Below the pieces are notes generated by a model. That model was not told the origin of the DNA, did no database searches, and saw only the letters and a program-made list of their open reading frames with translations. Shown here in pieces: positions 1 through 5,039 of a DNA stretch of 5,039 bases. The DNA comes from an uncultured Armatimonadota bacterium. Its GTDB lineage: Bacteria > Armatimonadota > Armatimonadia > Armatimonadales > Armatimonadaceae. The stretch covers positions 1 to 5,039 of the forward strand of contig CAIWTR010000514.1 of NCBI GenBank assembly GCA_903915615.1. The letters run 5' to 3'. The translations under genes were made by a program, and so were the position numbers. The first letter of the stretch is position 1. Every line of letters starts with the position of its first letter.

Positions 1-1233
1 AGCGACTGCTATGCCACTTTCCAATGCCCCGTTGATACTGGATGTTTGGAGATGCTCACCACAAACGTATAAGCCATCGGGGAGCGCAGCACTGGGTTTC
101 CTTGTGCGAAAATGGTTTGGATCTTGTACAAACTGCGCTCTTTGCACTGTCTGGTCAGCTATGCAAGTAATGTCATCGGATGGGGCAATGACCTTGTTAC
201 GTTGCATGGCCTGATGAAAACTTTGCACGATTTCATCGGCGGTGTCCGCGAAGTGATCTTCCCTCACAGTGACGGCGAAAAGCGACTTTCCTTTAGGAGC
301 ACGGTTCGGATCGACGGCATGCATCGGGGCAACCGTCATGAAGGGAGATTGACGGTCAGGATTCAGGATGAGGGAGGGACCGCAGTCAACAACTCGGTCA
401 AGTGTCAGCCAGAGAGTTCTCTGTGAACGGTACTTTGGAGGATTGTATTCCGGGAGTAATCCACCAAGAGACCACGCATCGGTTGCCAATACAACAACAT
501 CCGATTCAATGACGTCTGTAGCCGTCTGAACCATCCAATGATTACTATTCTTCGTCAACCCAGTAACCTGTGTATCAAGAAGAATGTCAACGTTTTTGTT
601 TGCAAGGGCCGATGCCATCGCATCTGGTATCGACTGCATCCCCCCAGCTGGAAGTGTAGCGATTCCTTTGCTTAGCATTGACCAGATGAACTTGAAGATG
701 GCTGCACTTGTTCCCAGCGACTCATCCAGGGTGATACCACCGACAAATGGCCTGAAAAACAACTCAATCGCGGCATTACTAAAGCCCCTGCGTGTCAGGA
801 AACGAAGAATTGTCTGATCTGGCTCATCCCAAAGAGAGGTCAGAGGCCGACGATTAAACTCTGCAGCGAGGTGCCACATTAAGAGCTTGTCCTGGATGCT
901 CACCACGGGGGTGATAATCGATGGCAGTGCATCGGCAGGGTTACGGAACGGATCTGAGAGGGTATGCAGGCGATGTTCCTGCATGATCCTTGCACCGGGT
1001 GGGAAGTTGTATGCAGGGAGTGTGGCAAGCTCTGGAAGCAGTTGCAATGCGGGATATGCATTCAAGAGCACTTGGAAACCGATATCGATGCGAAAGCCAT
1101 CGATGGTTTTAGATTGCACTCGGCCGCCCACGGAGGGTGACCTCTCGATTATGCGGACCGTAATGTTCTGATCTGTCAGGCGTCTGGCGCAAGCGAGGCC
1201 GGCTAAGCCGGCCCCGATAATCGTAACCTTCAT
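1..1233 (-). CDS. FAD-dependent oxidoreductase, amine-oxidase/phytoene-desaturase-like (3' end cut by window)
   Basis: 411 codons are open from an ATG at 1231-1233 to the left edge with no stop. Residues 1-12 begin a Rossmann FAD-binding fold with GAGLAG at 7-12. The acidic end of the second strand is E30 (VRIIER), followed by VGGR at 35-38, the usual second FAD motif of flavin amine oxidases, protoporphyrinogen oxidases and phytoene desaturases. Residues 46-61 (GFRIDIGFQVLLNAYP) are typical of an uncharacterised bacterial branch of that superfamily. The C-terminal flavin motif is also visible: YVCGEHLQTSSINGALESG at about 389-407. The protein therefore probably lacks only a handful of residues. 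There is no signal peptide or membrane segment, so I infer a cytoplasmic flavoenzyme. The substrate cannot be read from the sequence. The gene starts 11 bases after the GH109 stop codon and is probably co-transcribed with it. The best Shine-Dalgarno match, GGAAG inside the last GH109 codons (1251-1255), is 17 bases from the start and so weak, which suggests translational coupling. Superfamily is near certain; specific function is unknown. Confidence 0.9.
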   Translation of the reverse strand, partial: MKVTIIGAGLAGLACARRLTDQNITVRIIERSPSVGGRVQSKTIDGFRIDIGFQVLLNAYPALQLLPELATLPAYNFPPGARIMQEHRLHTLSDPFRNPADALPSIITPVVSIQDKLLMWHLAAEFNRRPLTSLWDEPDQTILRFLTRRGFSNAAIELFFRPFVGGITLDESLGTSAAIFKFIWSMLSKGIATLPAGGMQSIPDAMASALANKNVDILLDTQVTGLTKNSNHWMVQTATDVIESDVVVLATDAWSLGGLLPEYNPPKYRSQRTLWLTLDRVVDCGPSLILNPDRQSPFMTVAPMHAVDPNRAPKGKSLFAVTVREDHFADTADEIVQSFHQAMQRNKVIAPSDDITCIADQTVQRAQFVQDPNHFRTRKPSAALPDGLYVCGEHLQTSSINGALESGIAVA

Positions 1234-1244
1234 GGTTATAGAGA

Positions 1245-2588
1245 CTACTTCTTCCAGTTCCCTCTTGTAAAGTCTGGGAACGTAACCGCACCACCACCGC
1301 GCGCAATCGAAAGCTCGGACAATGGTGTCGGTGCTGACCATGCTGCAGCATCGTAGACATCCATGTCAGGTGCGATGCCTTCGTGGATGCACTGAATCAA
1401 ACGGAAGTTCATGATGTAGTCCATACCGCCGTGACCACCGAGCTTACGAGCTTGGTCGCCATTCTTCTGCCACAGTGGATCGACGAACTCCTTGTACTTG
1501 TCCGTCTTGGACATCTCAACCCAGACTTCACCCTCAGGCTGTCCCATCACACAAATACGTGCAGGGTAATCAGCAAACGTACCTTGGGTGCCCTGAATCA
1601 AGTTGTGGCGAGTGTATGGCCGGAAGGTGACAACGTCATGCTGGAGCATCACAGTGCGTCCTGCGGCTGTCTTGAGCAACGATGTGCTCATGTCGCCATT
1701 CTTGTACTTTTCCAGACGCTTAGGCGAATCCTTCGCGACATGCTTGTCACGGAATTCGGTCAGGGCTGCTTCTTGGCTGCTCATCGAGACCATCGAGACA
1801 AAGCGGTCCCCATGGTGGATGCCCATGTAGTTTGCTACAGGACCAAGACCGTGGGTTGGGTAGAGGTTGCCGTTGTGGTCGACATGCGGCTTGCGGCGCC
1901 ACAGGCCTTCACCGGAGTCAGCCAGCAAGAGCTCGCTAAGGTTGTGGATGTACGCTGCCTCACCATGGGTAATCGTTCCGAACATCCCCTTACGGACCAT
2001 GTTCAAAACCATCATTTCAGAGTTGCCATAGCAGCAGTTTTCAAGCATGATGCAGTGCTTGCGTGTGCGCTCTGATGTATCAACGAGCTTCCAGCAGTCT
2101 GCCAGCGATGTGGCTGCAGGGACTTCGGTCGCGGCATGATGACCGTTTTCCATGGCTCCGATGGCCATCGGCACATGCCAGTCCCAAGGTGTTGCGATGT
2201 AGACGATATCGATGTCATCGCGTGCGACAAGGGCCTTCCAGCTATCAAGCTTGCCACCGTAAACGGTTGGCTTCTGAGCGCCACCACGTGCGACACGGGA
2301 TGCACCATTTTCGGCACGTTCTGTCACCAGATCACAAACAGCACGGATTTCAACGCCTGGGATGTTGATGAGGTCATTCAAAAGACCACTTCCACGACCA
2401 CCCAAACCGATGAATCCAACGCGCACATTTGGGGTCCGGTCAAACGGGACACCATGCATCGTTTCATTACTGGTCGCAGTTGGGGTCAATGAACGCCACT
2501 CTGCTTCCGCAGCCTCAATGGTGAAAGTTGCCGCTGCAATACCAGCAGTGGCACGCAACATCTGACGTCGGGAAAGCGAATCTGACAT
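1245..2588 (-). CDS. GH109-type glycosidase (Gfo/Idh/MocA fold), Tat-exported; putative alpha-N-acetylgalactosaminidase
   Basis: A 447-residue complete protein. Residues 5-12 (SRRQMLRA) form a twin-arginine motif, followed by a short hydrophobic stretch (13-24) and a possible AxA cleavage site at 27-29, so export of the folded, cofactor-loaded protein by Tat is likely. An NAD-binding Rossmann fold starts at about 55 with GLGGRG at 61-66 and VCD at 84-86. The rest follows the GH109 pattern: ATEVPAAT (153-160), LENCCY (182-187), LNMVRKGMFG (195-204), YIHN (213-216), LYPTHGLGP (242-250), GGHGGMDYIM (384-393), DMDVYD (408-413) and PDFTRGNW (438-445). From memory of Elizabethkingia NagA, the active-site residues E149, Y179, Y225 and H228 correspond to E183, Y213, Y243 and H246. 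The E-to-Y spacing of 30 and Y-to-H spacing of 3 are kept, while the loop before Y243 is about 16 residues shorter. GH109 enzymes use bound NAD for transient oxidation at C3 of the sugar and release terminal alpha-GalNAc. The family is broad, so the true substrate could differ. The start is supported by GGAG 8 bases upstream. First gene of a leftward pair. Confidence 0.93.
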   Translation of the reverse strand: MSDSLSRRQMLRATAGIAAATFTIEAAEAEWRSLTPTATSNETMHGVPFDRTPNVRVGFIGLGGRGSGLLNDLINIPGVEIRAVCDLVTERAENGASRVARGGAQKPTVYGGKLDSWKALVARDDIDIVYIATPWDWHVPMAIGAMENGHHAATEVPAATSLADCWKLVDTSERTRKHCIMLENCCYGNSEMMVLNMVRKGMFGTITHGEAAYIHNLSELLLADSGEGLWRRKPHVDHNGNLYPTHGLGPVANYMGIHHGDRFVSMVSMSSQEAALTEFRDKHVAKDSPKRLEKYKNGDMSTSLLKTAAGRTVMLQHDVVTFRPYTRHNLIQGTQGTFADYPARICVMGQPEGEVWVEMSKTDKYKEFVDPLWQKNGDQARKLGGHGGMDYIMNFRLIQCIHEGIAPDMDVYDAAAWSAPTPLSELSIARGGGAVTFPDFTRGNWKK

Positions 2589-2681
2589 AGGTAATTCTCC
2601 GGTGGACTTATCCGACTGATTTATTCACCCTCAGGAGAAACTCTTCCTGCGGATAGACTCATATGCGGAAAGGAAATCCGC
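2589..2681. promoter_or_regulatory. Divergent intergenic region expected to hold promoters for the GH109 unit and the DUF885 gene
   Basis: These 93 bases separate two gene starts facing away from each other, so they should hold at least one promoter in each direction unless transcription begins inside a coding region. I could not find a convincing -35/-10 pair on either strand. A/T-rich stretches such as TTATTCA (2621-2627) and ATAGACT (2653-2659) lack a well-spaced partner hexamer. The region does contain several inverted repeats: TGCGGAT (2648-2654) against ATCCGCA (2676-2682), ATGCGGA (2663-2669) against TCCGCAT (2677-2683), and a weaker CAGGA (2632-2636) against TCCTG (2645-2649). The promoter role is inferred from gene layout only. 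Confidence 0.45.
2597..2600 (-). promoter_or_regulatory. Ribosome binding site of the GH109 gene
   Basis: On the minus strand GGAG lies 8 bases before the ATG at 2586-2588, a normal Shine-Dalgarno distance. It supports this start, which also places the twin-arginine motif at the usual position near the N-terminus. Confidence 0.7.
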
Positions 2682-2685
2682 ATGT
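2661..2685 (+). promoter_or_regulatory. Hairpin over the DUF885 start site, Shine-Dalgarno in the loop
   Basis: ATGCGGA (2663-2669) and TCCGCAT (2677-2683) are perfect 7-base inverted repeats. The outer pairs T2662/G2684 and A2661/T2685 could lengthen the stem to 9. The 7-base loop, AAGGAAA (2670-2676), contains the Shine-Dalgarno sequence of the DUF885 gene, with GGA ending 7 bases before the ATG. The start codon (2682-2684) is itself in the 3' arm of the stem. An upstream copy of the 5' arm (TGCGGAT, 2648-2654) can pair with ATCCGCA at 2676-2682 instead, so two mutually exclusive folds exist. The repeats are read directly; any effect on translation is inferred. Confidence 0.5.
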
Positions 2686-4307
2686 ATCTTAACGCACAAA
2701 TGAGTGTCTGCGATGTAATCAACCATTTCACAGAGGATCGGAATGCTTGGGAGCGCAAGTTTCCAAACCCAACGAACCGTCGTCACGAAGCTCGCACGAA
2801 TACCGTGACGCAGTATCAGGAAATGCTGTCCAGCCTTCATGCCCGGGCTATCACCCGAAGCGAATATCTGGATGTACTTCTGTTTACCGAGCAATTGAGC
2901 CAGTTCACACGTGATGATTCCCTCGAACAATTTCGAAATCAAAAGCTGTATTCTCGATTCCCCTGGCTGCTCAGATTGTTCCAACTGGATGACGATATTC
3001 GGGAATTTCAGTTTCCCCAAGGCGAGGCTGCGGCTGTCGAACTGGCTGCGATTACCTTGGATGTTCACGCACTTACCCTCACAGTGAGTGAACTTCCGCT
3101 TGATGAACTGACCGACAGGTTATCTACCCATTTAGGACTTGCATCGGATGCATTAGCACATTGGTGGAAATTTGTTGGTGGGTACAGCCCCGATGTCACT
3201 TGGTGGTGTTCTGAAAATATATCCAAACTCCAGGAGTCTTTGCAGTCGCTGCGTTTATCCTTGACAAGTCACATCGGTGATGAGCTTATCGGCCAGCCGG
3301 TTGGCCGGGATGTACTTGAGCAACATCTGGCTGCGAGTTGGATTGCCCATTCGGTGGATGACCTGATAGCGGCCGCGGAGCGTGAGTGGGAATGGTGCCG
3401 GGAACAGTGCGCAGCTGTCGTAAACGCATTGGGAGTGTCAGACTGGGAAGGCGCTCTCGAACACTGTAAACGGTCTGCATCACCACCAGGAAGTCAACCG
3501 ACAATCGTGCGTGATTTGGCACTTGAAGCGGCAAGGTACGTCACTGAAGAAGACCTTCTTACCGTTGATGCTACTGCAAGCGGAACGTGGCGGATGGAAA
3601 TGATGTCCGCAGAAGATCAAAAGACCAACCCGTTTTTTCTTGGTGGGGAGACCATCATTGTTTCCTATCCGACAAGCGGAATGTCAACAGCCGCCCGCCA
3701 GATGAGTATGCGTGGCAACAACGCAGCGTTCAGTCGGGCGACGGTTCAACACGAACTCATTCCTGGTCATCACATGCAGCAGTGGGCATCCGCAAGGTTT
3801 CATTCCTATCGAAATGTTTGGTGGACACCGTTTTGGGTGGAAGGCTGGACGCTTCACTGGGAAATGTTGCTTTGGGAGAGGGAATTCCCCCGGACACCTG
3901 AAGAACGGTGTGGGATGCTTTTTTGGCGGATGCACCGCTGTGCGCGTGTTCTGTTCAGTCTTCGATTTCATCTTGGTGAGATGTCTGCAACCGAATGCGT
4001 CGATTTTCTGGTGCGGGAATGCGGTCATGAACCAGCCAATGCTCACGCTGAGATCAGGCGCAGTGTTGGCAATCGCTACCCACCTCTGTATCAGCTGGCG
4101 TATCAGGTTGGCGGGATGCAGGTCCGGTCGGTCTATCGCGAGGCACTGTCGCTCGGATGGACGCCAAAAGCGTTTCATGATCGCTTTCTACAGGAAAATG
4201 AAATGCCAATTTCCGCTGTAAGGGCCCTAATCCTCGGATTACCACTAAGTGATGGAGAGCTCAAGCAGTGGCGATTTCTTGACAGCGATCAAGCGTATAG
4301 TCGCTAA
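2682..4307 (+). CDS. DUF885 family protein, putative metal-dependent peptidase
   Basis: A 541-residue complete protein. The diagnostic motif is QHELIPGHHMQQ at 356-367 (H357, E358, P361, G362, H363, H364), the HExxPGHH signature of DUF885. It is followed by WVEGWTLHWEMLLWE at 385-399, matching the family's EGWxLxxE segment, where E387 or E394 may complete a metal site. The C-terminal YQVGGMQVRSVYREA (474-488), the FLQENEMPISAVR region (502-514) and a mostly helical make-up also fit the family. DUF885 proteins are generally regarded as zinc peptidase-like, but few have been studied, so activity is inferred from the motif. There is no signal peptide or membrane segment, and the N-terminus is hydrophilic (MYLNAQMSVCDVINHFTEDR), pointing to the cytoplasm, whereas many relatives carry an export signal. 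The start at 2682 is backed by AAGGA with 7 bases of spacing; an in-frame stop lies upstream at 2592-2594 with no better ATG between. It is transcribed alone, divergent from the GH109 unit and convergent with lon. Confidence 0.92.
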   Translation: MYLNAQMSVCDVINHFTEDRNAWERKFPNPTNRRHEARTNTVTQYQEMLSSLHARAITRSEYLDVLLFTEQLSQFTRDDSLEQFRNQKLYSRFPWLLRLFQLDDDIREFQFPQGEAAAVELAAITLDVHALTLTVSELPLDELTDRLSTHLGLASDALAHWWKFVGGYSPDVTWWCSENISKLQESLQSLRLSLTSHIGDELIGQPVGRDVLEQHLAASWIAHSVDDLIAAAEREWEWCREQCAAVVNALGVSDWEGALEHCKRSASPPGSQPTIVRDLALEAARYVTEEDLLTVDATASGTWRMEMMSAEDQKTNPFFLGGETIIVSYPTSGMSTAARQMSMRGNNAAFSRATVQHELIPGHHMQQWASARFHSYRNVWWTPFWVEGWTLHWEMLLWEREFPRTPEERCGMLFWRMHRCARVLFSLRFHLGEMSATECVDFLVRECGHEPANAHAEIRRSVGNRYPPLYQLAYQVGGMQVRSVYREALSLGWTPKAFHDRFLQENEMPISAVRALILGLPLSDGELKQWRFLDSDQAYSR

Positions 4308-4314
4308 AGACAAA

Positions 4315-4353
4315 TGTCCCTGCCAGCAATTACTTATTTATCTGGCAGGGACA
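4315..4353. terminator. Perfect 12-bp stem-loop between convergent genes, probable bidirectional terminator
   Basis: TGTCCCTGCCAG (4315-4326) and CTGGCAGGGACA (4342-4353) are exact reverse complements around a 15-base A/T-rich loop (4327-4341). The structure starts 7 bases after the DUF885 stop codon and ends 8 bases before the last base of the lon stop codon, filling most of the 54-base gap. Leftward transcripts from lon meet TTTGTCTTT just after the stem, a fair U-rich tail. Rightward transcripts meet GTGACTGTTT, which is weak. Termination is therefore more convincing for lon than for DUF885. The 15-base loop is longer than the usual 3-8. Confidence 0.8.
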
Positions 4354-4361
4354 GTGACTGT

Positions 4362-5039
4362 TTACGCCATCGCTGGCGGAGCATCCTTGGCTGGCAACGT
4401 CGGAGCCAGAGGGATTACCTTTTCGGGGACGACCTGCTGGGACCCCGTTGCACTCGTGCGCTTGGCACGTGCCTTAGGTTTAAGCGCAAGATCCACCACC
4501 TCGAGGACATCGGAGACGTACACGATGTTCAAGTCAGCACGAACATCCTCAGGGACATCTTCCATAATATCCTTACGGTTTCGTGCAGGGACAATCACAG
4601 TTGTGCATCCTTGACGATGCGCAGCAAGCAGCTTTTCCTTGAGGCCACCAACGGGCAGTACACGTCCAGTCAACGTAACCTCACCGGTCATCGCCAAGTG
4701 CTCTTCAAGCGGGCGCTGTGTAAGCAACGACACGAGAGCGGTCACTAGAGTGATACCCGCGCTTGGACCATCCTTGGGAACAGCACCGGCCGGCGCGTGA
4801 ATGTGTATCTCTGATGTTTCCCAGAAGGTAGGATCGATACCAAGCCTAGCTGCGTTAGCTCTTACGTAGGAAACAGCTGTCTTTGCAGACTCCTGCATCA
4901 CTTCACCAAGCCGACCAGTGAGCTGCACCGTCTTTGAACCGGGCATACGTGTGGTTTCGAGGACAAGCGTGTCACCGCCTACGGCTGTCCACACAAGGCC
5001 CACAGCCGTTCCTGGTACACCGGCATATGGCGTGATTTC
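4362..5039 (-). CDS. lon: ATP-dependent Lon protease, C-terminal proteolytic domain (5' part outside the window)
   Basis: 225 residues plus a TAA stop are present, and the frame is open to the right edge; the N-terminal substrate-binding and AAA+ ATPase parts lie beyond it. The visible part begins EITPYAGVPGTAVGLVWTAV, the start of the protease domain. It carries LTGRLGEVMQES, HIHAPAGAVPKDGPSAG with the catalytic serine, and MTGEVTLTGRVLPVGGLKEKLLAAH with the catalytic lysine (second K of LKEK). The serine and lysine are 43 residues apart, as in E. coli Lon (S679, K722). Lon is a cytoplasmic hexamer that unfolds and degrades misfolded and regulatory proteins using ATP. After the conserved ADLNIVYVSDVLEVVDLAL end, the protein continues with a basic stretch (KPKARAKR) and a Pro/Ala-rich tail, making the part after the catalytic serine 132 residues against about 105 in E. 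coli. The GTG at 5001-5003 is an internal valine codon, not the start. The gene is convergent with DUF885 and has its own terminator. Confidence 0.97.
   Translation of the reverse strand, partial: EITPYAGVPGTAVGLVWTAVGGDTLVLETTRMPGSKTVQLTGRLGEVMQESAKTAVSYVRANAARLGIDPTFWETSEIHIHAPAGAVPKDGPSAGITLVTALVSLLTQRPLEEHLAMTGEVTLTGRVLPVGGLKEKLLAAHRQGCTTVIVPARNRKDIMEDVPEDVRADLNIVYVSDVLEVVDLALKPKARAKRTSATGSQQVVPEKVIPLAPTLPAKDAPPAMA

Noticed and set aside
112..426. A 104-codon plus-strand frame near the left edge
   Set aside because: It is antisense to the continuous flavoprotein frame, which has motifs at both ends.
1383..2075. A 230-codon open frame on the plus strand
   Set aside because: It lies wholly antisense to the GH109 gene, whose residues match a known family along their whole length. 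The plus-strand translation shows no recognisable domain and no good ribosome site.
2604..2669. Possible sigma-70 promoters in the divergent gap
   Set aside because: No pair of hexamers with 16-18 base spacing resembling TTGACA/TATAAT was found on either strand, so no specific promoter is annotated.
2631..3068. A 145-codon minus-strand frame across the DUF885 start
   Set aside because: It is antisense to the DUF885 N-terminus and would cover the intergenic hairpin. It has no recognisable product.
3684..4221. Overlapping open frames of 164-169 codons on both strands within the DUF885 gene
   Set aside because: They overlap the region encoding the HExxPGHH and EGWxLxxE motifs, and their own translations show no family features. 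They are frame shadows of a conserved coding region.
4249..4748. Plus-strand frames of 121 and 144 codons spanning the terminator and the lon 3' end
   Set aside because: They run through the stem-loop and antisense to conserved Lon residues, with low-complexity translations and no domain.
5001..5003. GTG as the start of a short Lon-like protein
   Set aside because: The frame continues upstream to the window edge with conserved Lon residues (EITPYAGVPGTA), so this is an internal valine codon of a full-length lon gene.

Overview
The window is an ordinary-looking chromosomal segment, at roughly 50% GC by eye, from a bacterium. It holds four protein-coding genes, two of them cut by the window edges. 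The Tat-type leader on a Gfo/Idh/MocA-fold glycosidase suggests a diderm heterotroph that breaks down glycans. Bacteroidota, Planctomycetota, Verrucomicrobiota and Armatimonadota all carry such genes, but nothing here fixes the phylum.

Positions 1-2588 read leftward and form a tight two-gene unit. The first gene (1245-2588) encodes a Tat-exported GH109-type, NAD-dependent glycosidase of the Gfo/Idh/MocA fold. The second (1-1233), 11 bases downstream, encodes an FAD-dependent amine-oxidase/phytoene-desaturase-like oxidoreductase whose last few residues lie beyond the left edge. A 93-base divergent intergenic region (2589-2681) separates this unit from a rightward gene (2682-4307) for a DUF885-family putative metallopeptidase with an HExxPGHH motif and no signal peptide. 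The start codon and Shine-Dalgarno sequence of that gene sit inside a small hairpin that has a competing upstream pairing partner.

The DUF885 gene converges on a leftward gene whose 3' third is present (4362-5039). This is the proteolytic domain of an ATP-dependent Lon protease, with both catalytic residues intact and a tail longer than that of E. coli Lon. The 54 bases between the two stop codons hold a perfect 12-bp inverted repeat that probably serves as a bidirectional terminator.

The four genes do not form one pathway. The GH109/FAD pair is probably co-transcribed, DUF885 appears to be a single-gene unit, and Lon is housekeeping. I see no RNA genes, mobile elements, CRISPR arrays or defence modules, and no convincing evidence of a new system. 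The main points of interest are the odd pairing of an exported glycosidase with a flavoenzyme that appears cytoplasmic, the structured start site of DUF885, and the terminator palindrome.
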